A stretch of 64,000 nucleotides of DNA from Oleiagrimonas sp035690885 (lineage in GTDB: Bacteria; Pseudomonadota; Gammaproteobacteria; Xanthomonadales; Rhodanobacteraceae). The notes beneath the pieces were generated by a model. It did not search any database. It was not told where the DNA came from and saw nothing but the letters and a program-made list of their open reading frames with translations. Below are positions 1 to 7,830 of this stretch, piece after piece (positions within the stretch are counted from its first letter, which is position 1; every line of letters begins with the position of its first letter). Where the stretch lies: the NCBI GenBank assembly GCA_035690885.1, contig DASSKC010000014.1, positions 1 to 64,000 on the forward strand. Reading direction: 5' to 3'. A program made the translations under genes and the position numbers.

Positions 1-431
1 TGCAGCGAACAGGCCGCACAGGTATCAATGTAGGTGAACAACCGCGTCACCTTGCGGCCACGGTGATGACCCGGACGCACATTGGTGTACTCGATGCTGC
101 CGTCCGCACGCTCGACCCGATATACCGAGCCGCGCAATACCACGGCGTCGGCATGCTCGGCCCCATCAGGTCCTGTATATCGGGAAATACGCTTCTGCGT
201 ACCGACATGGATGGCGCGGCAATGCGAAAACCCCGCCGGATGCTGCGTATACACCGTTTCGCCATGCCCGCCCCGGCATTGGTACGTGGCCGCATGCGCC
301 GCGCGCGGCCAACCGACAAATCCAAGGCACAGACACGCCAAAACCACCCACGACCAGTGGATGGCTCCAAGATGCGGGAAAGCGCGTAGAAGCGGGCCGA
401 CACCTTCCCCCTGGCGCACGGCAACAAGCAT
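1..431 (-). CDS. Lytic transglycosylase with DUF4124-like N-terminus (3' part beyond window)
   Basis: This gene runs off the left edge, so only about 143 N-terminal codons are visible. It opens at ATG 431 with a hydrophobic secretion signal ending in Ala-His-Ala near residue 45. The mature part starts ATYQC and carries two modules of the DUF4124 kind, including VYRVERADGSIEYTNVRP and LFTYIDTCAAC. In xanthomonads this arrangement precedes a periplasmic SLT-type transglycosylase that cleaves peptidoglycan; that catalytic domain would lie left of position 1 and is inferred, not seen. The start codon has no clear Shine-Dalgarno. A plain DUF4124 protein is the alternative. Confidence 0.72.
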   Translation of the reverse strand, partial: MLVAVRQGEGVGPLLRAFPHLGAIHWSWVVLACLCLGFVGWPRAAHAATYQCRGGHGETVYTQHPAGFSHCRAIHVGTQKRISRYTGPDGAEHADAVVLRGSVYRVERADGSIEYTNVRPGHHRGRKVTRLFTYIDTCAACSL

Positions 432-476
432 GCTGCAAGTGTGCCGTGTTCAAGCGGATTCGCAAAGAGAAGCCGG

Positions 477-1415
477 TCACGCTTTCGCTTCGGATGAGGA
501 CGGAGGGGATGCGAGCGCGGTCGCCTCGATGAAGATGCGCGTATGCGGGTAGCGCTCGCGAATCACGCCTTCCAGGTGTTTGATGGTGGCTGCGACCTCG
601 GCTGCCGGCAGGCTTTCGCGGAACTGCACGTCGAGGTTCAGCAAAGTCTCGTCGGGACCGAGGATCATCGTCAGCACGCGATGCACGGCAACAATATCGG
701 ACTCGCGCATGGCCATGTCGGTGATGTCGGACACCACCTCGGCGTGGGCACCCTCGCCGACCAGCAACCCCTTGCTTTCGCGCGTGAGCAGCAGAGCCAT
801 GATGCACAGCATCACGCCGATGGCGACCGATGCGATGCCATCGACGTAAACATTGTCCAGTGCATGACCGAGGAAAATGCCCAGGAACGCGATCGCCAAT
901 CCCAGCAGCGCGGCCGAATCCTCGAAAATGGTCGTGAACACCGACGGATCGTGGCTGCGCCGCAGCGCACGCCACGGATTGTCGCCCGATTTGCGCGCGG
1001 CCAGCAGCCCGCGAAAGGCAATAGTCCACGATACCGATTCCATGACCGCGGCAATCGCCAACACCACGTAGGCCCAGAACGGGTCTTCCAGCGGTCGCGG
1101 ATGCAGCAAGCTGTCGATGCCCTCGATGATGGCCGCCGCGCCGCCGGCACTGAACAACAGCAACGCCACCAGCAGGCTCCAGAAATACAACTCCTTGCCA
1201 TAGCCGAACGGATGATCGGCGTCGGCCGGACGTTTGCTGCGATGAATGCCGAACAGCAGCAACAGCTGGTTGCCGGTATCCACGGTCGAGTGGATGCCCT
1301 CGGACAACAGCGCCGAACTTCCGGACAGGCCGGCAGCGATGAACTTGACCACCGCAATGCCGAGATTGGCAGCGATCGCCACGAAAACCACGAAGCGGTT
1401 GGCCGACTGACTCAT
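477..1415 (-). CDS. Cation diffusion facilitator (CDF) metal exporter
   Basis: At 312 residues this has the usual size of a CDF inner-membrane proton antiporter for zinc, iron or similar divalent metals. It has about six membrane segments. The metal-site motif SEGIHSTVDTGNQ lies near residue 40, followed by HPFGYGKE in the next loop and a second acidic helix (DGIASVAIG) near residue 190. The C-terminal 100 residues form the cytoplasmic dimerisation domain. The gene stands alone between the transglycosylase and chaB on the same strand. The metal specificity cannot be read from sequence alone. Confidence 0.93.
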   Translation of the reverse strand: MSQSANRFVVFVAIAANLGIAVVKFIAAGLSGSSALLSEGIHSTVDTGNQLLLLFGIHRSKRPADADHPFGYGKELYFWSLLVALLLFSAGGAAAIIEGIDSLLHPRPLEDPFWAYVVLAIAAVMESVSWTIAFRGLLAARKSGDNPWRALRRSHDPSVFTTIFEDSAALLGLAIAFLGIFLGHALDNVYVDGIASVAIGVMLCIMALLLTRESKGLLVGEGAHAEVVSDITDMAMRESDIVAVHRVLTMILGPDETLLNLDVQFRESLPAAEVAATIKHLEGVIRERYPHTRIFIEATALASPPSSSEAKA

Positions 1416-1449
1416 GACAGTACGGCGTCAGCGTGTGCGCAGCGCAAGA

Positions 1450-1677
1450 CTACTTGGCATGCCAATCGCCATCGTCACCCTTGGCGTACTGGTCCTTGAC
1501 CGCCGCCCAAGCCACCTTGTGCGCGGTTTCCTCGCGCGACTCGTTGCCACGACGACGATCCGGATCACCGTACTCATCCCACGCGCTGTTGAACGCTTTC
1601 TTGTAGATCTCCTGCCCATGTTCGGGCACATGATCGCGCACGGCATCCGGCAATTCGGTGATGCGGTCATAGGGCAT
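1450..1677 (-). CDS. chaB: ChaB family protein
   Basis: This 75-residue protein matches the ChaB family along its whole length: it begins MPYDRITELPDAVRDHVP and has the conserved helix of the type AHKVAWAAVKDQY. The family is small, helical and cytosolic. It was named as a regulator of the ChaA cation antiporter, but its biochemical role is unsettled. Start 1677 is chosen because GGAG lies about nine bases upstream; a longer reading from 1737 adds 20 residues unlike the family. ChaB homologues often sit in general-stress regions, which fits this locus. Confidence 0.88.
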   Translation of the reverse strand: MPYDRITELPDAVRDHVPEHGQEIYKKAFNSAWDEYGDPDRRRGNESREETAHKVAWAAVKDQYAKGDDGDWHAK

Positions 1678-1699
1678 GCTGATCGCCTCCGTCACCCGA

Positions 1700-2089
1700 T
1701 CACGCAGGAACACGGCGCAGCACAAGCGCGCGCGCACCGTGCATGGCCATCGCCTGCATTTGCGCCAACGGCACGAACACCAAGGCGCGTCCGCGCGGGG
1801 CGGTCGGCTCCGACGGCCCGGACCGGAACATGTACAGCAGCCGCTCCGCCAGGACGGCCGCCGAACGCGTGTCGTTCATCGACGTGAACGCATACCAGTG
1901 CCCGTCGGCGTCGCACATGCGAAAACGCATGTCGCAACGCATCCGCCCGCGCAGGTGCACGGCAATCTCGCAGGCACCGCGAATGGCATCATCATAGGTG
2001 TCATGCGTCTGAGGCACGGTATGCGCACGACTGACGTTCCAGGTGTTCCCGGCGGCCTGGAATGCAATGGTTACAGTGAGAATCGGCAC
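1700..2089 (-). CDS. Hypothetical protein, 129 residues
   Basis: I do not recognise this protein. The reading starts at GTG 2089, with a G-rich stretch about seven bases upstream that may act as a ribosome site, and ends 22 bases before chaB on the same strand, so the two may be co-transcribed. It has no clear signal peptide or membrane segment. The centre (DADGHWYAFTSMNDTRSAA) looks like a folded domain of mixed composition, perhaps a small sensor-like or PilZ-sized fold. Overlapping readings on the other strand look less protein-like. It may be a lineage-specific gene or a spurious frame. Confidence 0.42.
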   Translation of the reverse strand: MPILTVTIAFQAAGNTWNVSRAHTVPQTHDTYDDAIRGACEIAVHLRGRMRCDMRFRMCDADGHWYAFTSMNDTRSAAVLAERLLYMFRSGPSEPTAPRGRALVFVPLAQMQAMAMHGARALVLRRVPA

Positions 2090-2212
2090 GTGAATACCCC
2101 ACCCTTCGGTTGCGCGGCGCTCCCGCTACCGGCAACACCGTTCGCAGTCAGCCCCCCATGTCCGTGACTGCCGTAGTCCCCTGCTTGTCCAGTGTGGACC
2201 CGTACGCTCAAC

Positions 2213-2265
2213 CTGCCGTGAATATGCGTGTTCTCGACGCCAACATTGGCCGCATATTCAGGCAG
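2213..2265. repeat. Long inverted repeat upstream of cheB-cheR kinase
   Basis: Arms at 2213-2228 and 2251-2265 pair over 15 bases (TGAATATGCG against CGCATATTCA, extended by CTGCC against GGCAG with one bulged base) around a 22-base loop. It may form an RNA hairpin in the leader or be a binding site. The ATG at 2226-2228 region lies inside the left arm, which argues against using it as a start. Confidence 0.5.
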
Positions 2266-5200
2266 TCGCGTGCACAAGTACGTACAGTGCGTAATCATTC
2301 GTGCCGTTCACGCCCCGGAATCCACATGGCCACGTCCTGATGACTTCATCAAAATCGCATCGAGGCAAATCGAAAGCCTCCGCATCCGGCACCGCGTCCG
2401 CACGAGGCAAACCCGAGGAACAACGCAAGGACCCACCCCCACGATCGTCGGCATCGGCGCCTCGGCCGGCGGTCTGGAGGCCTTCCGCGCGTTTTTCACC
2501 CACATGCCGGACGACAGCGACCTGGCCTTCGTGCTGGTGCAACACCTCGCGCCCGACCACAAGAGCATGCTCAGCGAGCTGCTGGGCCGCTGCACCGACA
2601 TGCCAGTGGTCGAGGCCAGCGACGGCGCGCGGCCCCAAGCTGGCCACGTCTACGTGATCCCGCCGGATGCCACCTTGACCGTGGCCGATGGCCTGCTCAA
2701 GGTGCACAAGCCGGCGCCGCCGCGCGAACACCGTCGCCCCATCAACACGTTTTTCACCGCGCTGGCCGAAGACCAGGGCGAGGATGCCGTTTGCATCGTG
2801 TTGTCCGGCACCGGCACCGACGGCGCGGAGGGTCTGCAGGCGATCAAGAACAACGGCGGCTTCGTGCTGGCGCAGGCCGCGTTCGATCACGAGGCCAAAC
2901 CCGGCATGCCGGCCAGCGCGGTGGCCACCGGCCTGGTTGATGCGGTGCTGCCGGTCGAGGACATGCCCAGGCGGCTGCTGGCCTACCAGAAGCAAAAGCA
3001 CAAGGCCGCCAGTCACAAAGGTTCCGACGGCCTGCGCACGGATGTCGGCTCGCAATTGCAGACCATCTGCGAACTTCTGCTCGCCGAAACCGGCCATGAT
3101 TTCAGCCAGTACAAGCGCAAGACCCTGACCCGGCGCATCCAGCGCCGCATGCTGGTCACGCAAACCGCCAATGCGGAGCAATACGTCGAGTATCTGCGCG
3201 ATCATCCGCGCGAGCACGACCTGCTGTTCCACGAATGCCTGATCGGCGTCACCGAATTTTTCCGCGACCCGGCCGCGTTCGAGGTGCTGGAAACCATCGC
3301 CATTCCCGCGATGCTGGCCAACAAGACCGGTGCCGACACCTTGCGCGTATGGGTGCCCGGTTGCGCCACCGGCGAGGAAGCGTATTCCATCGCCATCGCG
3401 CTGCGCGAAGTGATGGGCACGCAGCAGGCACCCAAGGTGCAGATATTCGCTACCGACATTGACGACCGCGCCATCGCCGCGGCGCGTGCCGGGCGCTTTC
3501 GCGGACCGATCAAGGGCGTCTCCGACGAGCGCCTGGAGCGCTGGTTCAGCAAGGACCAGGACGATTATCGCGTGACCAAGCAGATCCGCGAGATGTGCAT
3601 CTTTTCGCCGCACAGCGTGGTCAAGGACCCGCCGTTTTCGCGCATGGACCTGGTTTCGTGCCGCAACCTGCTGATCTACCTCAATGCCGATCTGCAGGAC
3701 CGTCTGGTGCAGTCGTTCCACTACGCGCTGCGCCCGGGTGGCTTTCTGCTGCTGGGCACCTCCGAGCGGCTATCGCACAACGAGCGCCTGTTCACCGAGG
3801 TGGACAAGAAACAGCGCCTGTACGCGCGCAGCGAAGACCACCACACGCACCCACGCAACTTCCCCGCCGCGCAAACCCGTCCGGTCGATGCGCACGAGCA
3901 TGCCGCGCCCGCTCCGCCGCGCGATACGGATGACGCGTCGCTGGACCAGAAAGCACGTCACGCGCTGGACGCCTGGTCGCCGGCCTACGTGGTGGTCAAT
4001 GCCGCGCACGACGTGGTGCTGTTTGGCGGCGACACCGGCCGCTATCTGGCACCATCGGCCGGCGCGGCCAGTCTCAACCTGTTCCAGTTGCTGGGCAAGC
4101 CGCTGCGCGGCGTGGTGCGCGCCGCCGTGTTGCAGGCGTTTGCCAGTGGTGACGAAGTGGTGCGTGACGATGTCATGTTCACCTTCCACGGCAACCCGCG
4201 ACCACTGCGCCTGGTGGTCAAGCCGATGAGCGAGTACAACGGCAACACTCAGCGCTGCGTCGTCGCCTTCGACCGCATCGACTACGCGCCGCAACCGCCC
4301 GCGCCGGAGACCGCTCAGGGCAAACCCGGTGACGAAAGCTCACGCATCCAGGCGCTGGAAAACGAGCTGCGCTCCACCCGCGCCCAGCTGCACACCGCCA
4401 TCGACTTGCATGAAACCGCCAACGAGGAGCTCAAATCGGCCAACGAGGAATACCAGTCGGTCAACGAAGAATTGCAATCGTCCAACGAGGAGCTGGAAAC
4501 CTCCACCGAGGAAATGCAGTCCATCAACGAAGAACTGCAAACCGTCAACACCGAACTGAACGCCAAGAACGAGGCGCTGACGCGCGTCAACAGCGACATC
4601 CGCAACCTGCTGGAAAGCACGCGCATTGCCACCGTGTTTCTGGACAAGTCGTTGCTCATCCGCAACTACACGCCGGCGATGACCGAGCTGTTTCACCTGC
4701 GCGACGGCGACAAGGGCCGGCCGATCACCGAGATTTCGCCACTGATCGACTATCCGCAACTGGCCGACGACGTGGAGCGGGTGCTGCGCGAGCTGAGCGT
4801 GTCCGAGCGGGTACTGCGCAGCTACGACGAAGGTCCGGTATACCTGCTTCGCATGCGCCCGTACGTGACGGTCGACAACGTCGTCGACGGCGTGGTGCTG
4901 ACCTTTGTCGATGTCACCGAGAGCCGGCATCTCAATACGGAGCACGCGCGTCTGGCCGCCATCGTCAATTCCTCGCGCGACGCCATTTTCGGCTTCTCGC
5001 TGAACGATCGCATCACCAGCTGGAACCCGTCGGCCGAACGGATCTTCGGTTTGTCGCCCGAACAGGTCATCGGCAACCGGTTGCAGATGCTGCGCCCGGC
5101 GGAGGTCTCGACGGATGCGGAAACGTTCTTCGAGAGTCACAAGCGCGCGCACCGGATGCCCGAGTTCGAGATGACCTGGGTCCGCCCTGACGGCGGTACC

Positions 5201-5908
5201 GTGCCGCTGGAGATCAATTATTCACCGGTACGCGATGACGACGGCACCCTGATCGCCGGCAAGATCATCGCACGCGACATCACCGAGCGCTACCAGTCCG
5301 AGCGGCACATGGAGATGATGCTCGGCGAGCTCAGCCACCGGGTCAAGAACACCCTGGCCAGCGTGCAGGCGATTGCCCTGCAGACTCTGGCCAGCACGCA
5401 AAGCCTTCCGCAATTTCGCAAGGCATTCATTGCACGTCTGCTGGCGCTGTCCAACACGCACAATCTGCTGGCCTCGGACGCGTGGAAAGGAGCAAGACTG
5501 TCCGAGATCATCAACAGCGAACTGGCGCCGTACCAACACGACGGTCAGCGCGTGACGCTGCACGGCGACAAACTCAAGCTCGATTCCAAGGCTGCACTGG
5601 CACTCGGCATGGCCATCCACGAACTGGCCACCAACGCCGGCAAGTACGGCGCGCTGTCCGTCGCCGAGGGTCAGGTCGAGGTGGCATGGAAAACCCGTGA
5701 AAGCCGCGGACACACCTGGCTGCACATGGTATGGACCGAAAGCGATGGCCCGAGGGTGAAAAAACCGACACGCCACGGCTTCGGCACGCGCCTGATCACC
5801 GACGGCATTGTTTACGAATTGGGGGGAGAGGTGAAGCTGGAGTATCCGGCCACGGGGGTCACCTGCACGTTTGATGTACCACTTGGCAAAGCGGGAGACC
5901 AGTCATGA
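2228..5908 (+). CDS. CheB-CheR-PAS-HWE histidine kinase fusion (possible N-terminal frameshift)
   Basis: This very large signalling protein has, in order: a CheB methylesterase domain (about 70-260; triad S79 in GASAGG, H106, D198), CheR methyltransferase N and SAM-binding domains (about 270-545; VPGCATGEEAYS), a PAS-like region, a long coiled coil with repeated NEE motifs (about 705-795), two PAS domains, and an HWE-type kinase (ELSHRVKN; HELATNAGKYG; WTES). It has no receiver domain; the next gene supplies one. Residues 1-70 in this frame are unlike the family. A better N-terminus starts at ATG 2340 (MTSSKSHRGK) in another frame and would join if one C were added to the C5 tract at 2436-2440. 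A sequencing slip or a real frameshift is therefore likely. Confidence 0.9.
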   Translation: MFSTPTLAAYSGSRVHKYVQCVIIRAVHAPESTWPRPDDFIKIASRQIESLRIRHRVRTRQTRGTTQGPTPTIVGIGASAGGLEAFRAFFTHMPDDSDLAFVLVQHLAPDHKSMLSELLGRCTDMPVVEASDGARPQAGHVYVIPPDATLTVADGLLKVHKPAPPREHRRPINTFFTALAEDQGEDAVCIVLSGTGTDGAEGLQAIKNNGGFVLAQAAFDHEAKPGMPASAVATGLVDAVLPVEDMPRRLLAYQKQKHKAASHKGSDGLRTDVGSQLQTICELLLAETGHDFSQYKRKTLTRRIQRRMLVTQTANAEQYVEYLRDHPREHDLLFHECLIGVTEFFRDPAAFEVLETIAIPAMLANKTGADTLRVWVPGCATGEEAYSIAIALREVMGTQQAPKVQIFATDIDDRAIAAARAGRFRGPIKGVSDERLERWFSKDQDDYRVTKQIREMCIFSPHSVVKDPPFSRMDLVSCRNLLIYLNADLQDRLVQSFHYALRPGGFLLLGTSERLSHNERLFTEVDKKQRLYARSEDHHTHPRNFPAAQTRPVDAHEHAAPAPPRDTDDASLDQKARHALDAWSPAYVVVNAAHDVVLFGGDTGRYLAPSAGAASLNLFQLLGKPLRGVVRAAVLQAFASGDEVVRDDVMFTFHGNPRPLRLVVKPMSEYNGNTQRCVVAFDRIDYAPQPPAPETAQGKPGDESSRIQALENELRSTRAQLHTAIDLHETANEELKSANEEYQSVNEELQSSNEELETSTEEMQSINEELQTVNTELNAKNEALTRVNSDIRNLLESTRIATVFLDKSLLIRNYTPAMTELFHLRDGDKGRPITEISPLIDYPQLADDVERVLRELSVSERVLRSYDEGPVYLLRMRPYVTVDNVVDGVVLTFVDVTESRHLNTEHARLAAIVNSSRDAIFGFSLNDRITSWNPSAERIFGLSPEQVIGNRLQMLRPAEVSTDAETFFESHKRAHRMPEFEMTWVRPDGGTVPLEINYSPVRDDDGTLIAGKIIARDITERYQSERHMEMMLGELSHRVKNTLASVQAIALQTLASTQSLPQFRKAFIARLLALSNTHNLLASDAWKGARLSEIINSELAPYQHDGQRVTLHGDKLKLDSKAALALGMAIHELATNAGKYGALSVAEGQVEVAWKTRESRGHTWLHMVWTESDGPRVKKPTRHGFGTRLITDGIVYELGGEVKLEYPATGVTCTFDVPLGKAGDQS

Positions 5909-6285
5909 ACGCGACCAAAGAAAAACCCTGCGTGCTTGTCTGCGAGGACGAGATGTTTGTGGCCATGATGCTGCAGGACCGGCTGGAAGGCGCGGGCTTC
6001 AGCGTGATCATGGCGCCACGGGTCGCCAAGGGCGTGGAGCTGGCCGCCAGCGAGGCCATCGACGTGGCCCTGCTCGACATCAACATGGCCGACGAGGAAA
6101 GTTTCCCCGTCGCCGAAAAACTGCGCGCGCGCGGCATTCCGTTCCTGTTTTCCTCCGGCTACGACGACCAGTGGCTGCCGGATGAATGGAGCAACGAAAA
6201 GCTGCTGCGCAAACCCTACGACACCAAGACCGTCACCGCGGCACTGAACGAAAAACTGGGTATCGGCGGCGCCACCTCCGGGTAA
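5905..6285 (+). CDS. Single-domain response regulator (CheY-like)
   Basis: This 126-residue protein is one receiver domain: the acidic pair is in CEDEM near residue 14, the phosphoacceptor Asp is in ALLDINM near residue 50, a Ser-Ser pair follows in FSSGYDD, and the conserved Lys lies in RKPYD. It has no output domain. Its ATG overlaps the kinase stop (ATGA), so the two are translationally coupled and it is the likely phosphorylation partner of the HWE kinase. HWE kinases often pair with such stand-alone receivers, which then pass phosphate on or act as sinks. The downstream target is not visible here. Confidence 0.93.
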   Translation: MNATKEKPCVLVCEDEMFVAMMLQDRLEGAGFSVIMAPRVAKGVELAASEAIDVALLDINMADEESFPVAEKLRARGIPFLFSSGYDDQWLPDEWSNEKLLRKPYDTKTVTAALNEKLGIGGATSG

Positions 6286-6312
6286 TCGCGGCACCTCGCG
6301 CCGCCGTCCAGG

Positions 6313-7542
6313 TTACCCGGAACCCGTGCCGTCACCGTGCACGCCGGGGCGGATGCCGTCGCCCTGAAAATCCGCGGCCGCGTGGATCATCGCGTTGGCG
6401 GTCGCCATCAGCGGCACGGCAAAAAAAGCACCGGCGATACCGGCCACCGCCGCGCCGGTGATCACGCCCAGCACCACACCCAGCGGATGCACCCTGACCG
6501 CGCTGCCGGTGATCAGCGGGTGCAGCACATTGCCTTCGAGCTGGTTCACCAGCAGCACGATGCCGAGCATGATCAGCGCGTCGGTCAAACCGTTGAACAG
6601 CAGTGCGATCACCACCGCGACGACCCCGGCGACGATCGAACCGATGATCGGCACCAGCGCGCCGAAAAAGACGATCACCGCGATCGGCGTTGCCAGCGGC
6701 ACGCCGAGCAGCCACGCACCGACGCCGATGCCGATGGCGTCGATCGCAGCGACCACGATCTGGATGCGCGAGAACTCGGTGAGCGTGTGCCAACCGGCCC
6801 GGCCGGCGGCGTGAATGCGCGGGTGCGCGCGACGCGGGAACAGGCGTGTGACCCATTCCCAGACCTTGGCCCCGTCGATCATCAGGAACAAGGTCACGAT
6901 GATGGCGATGAACATGCCTTCCAGGATGTGCACCGCATGCCTGCCGACGCTGGCGGCGCGCGTCGCGATACGCGAGATGTTGTCACGCAGCCACTGAGTC
7001 ACTTCGGAAAGGTAACTGTTGATCTGGTCCGGATTGATGCCGAACGGAAGCCTGGCCAGCAGCGCATCGAGCGAGTCGCGAAGCGTGCCGATCTGTCGTT
7101 CGATGTCGGGCAGCGTGGTCAGGACCCGGCTGGTGACCAGCAACAGCAGGCCCACGACCACCGCGAGTCCGATCAGCATGGCGGTCAGGATGGCCAGCCA
7201 TTTTGGCCAGCGGTGACGGCGCAGAAAATTCGCCAGCGGGTCCAGCAGCGCGGTCAGGATGATGCCGATGAGAAACGGAATGACGATCCCCGCAATGCCA
7301 CGCACGGCCAGGGCAACGCCCAGCAGCGCCGCGGCAATGACCAGCAGGCGCCAGGTGAATGCCGCGCCGATGCGCAGCCCGCGCGGGATCGCATCGTCAA
7401 CCGGCTTGTCTGGATGTTCGCGCTGCATGGAACCCGCCGTCTTGTCGCGTGGATCTCCGTTCAGGCCAGGCATGTCGGGAGCGCCTGGCCTGCGCCGGCC
7501 CGCCACCGATGCGGTAATGGGCGCCACTGACGAACGACGCAT
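6313..7542 (-). CDS. AI-2E family transporter (PerM/YdiK-like permease)
   Basis: The 409-residue reading has the AI-2E family pattern: paired hydrophobic segments near residues 65-110, a long amphipathic stretch, then four or five membrane helices with the signature region near GALVPIIGSIVAG and a C-terminal PLITG/HPLG motif. Members export small solutes or antiport ions with protons; few are proven AI-2 carriers. The first 60 residues are polar and poorly conserved, so the true start may be the ATG at 7473 or 7428; none has a clear ribosome site. The gene converges on the response regulator 28 bases away. Confidence 0.88.
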   Translation of the reverse strand: MRRSSVAPITASVAGRRRPGAPDMPGLNGDPRDKTAGSMQREHPDKPVDDAIPRGLRIGAAFTWRLLVIAAALLGVALAVRGIAGIVIPFLIGIILTALLDPLANFLRRHRWPKWLAILTAMLIGLAVVVGLLLLVTSRVLTTLPDIERQIGTLRDSLDALLARLPFGINPDQINSYLSEVTQWLRDNISRIATRAASVGRHAVHILEGMFIAIIVTLFLMIDGAKVWEWVTRLFPRRAHPRIHAAGRAGWHTLTEFSRIQIVVAAIDAIGIGVGAWLLGVPLATPIAVIVFFGALVPIIGSIVAGVVAVVIALLFNGLTDALIMLGIVLLVNQLEGNVLHPLITGSAVRVHPLGVVLGVITGAAVAGIAGAFFAVPLMATANAMIHAAADFQGDGIRPGVHGDGTGSG

Positions 7543-7830
7543 GCTCGGACCACAGGCCGGCGATGGTGCTTCCCATGTTGCAGCCAGCGCGTGAATCCGG
7601 CATGAGGATGGCGATGGCGATTCAAGATCGATTCACCGCGCGGCAGCTGAATGCGGCAGCAACATCAATGCACGAATGGCGCTCGATTCAGTGCGGGTTG
7701 ACGCGCAAAGCGCACGCTGATGGTTCCGGCCCGTTGCGATGCGACGGGAGGGCGGGTTCACGGGGCGTCGGCACATGACCCATGCCCCAACGATCAACAT
7801 CATCACAACTCACGGCAAAGGACAGGCTTG

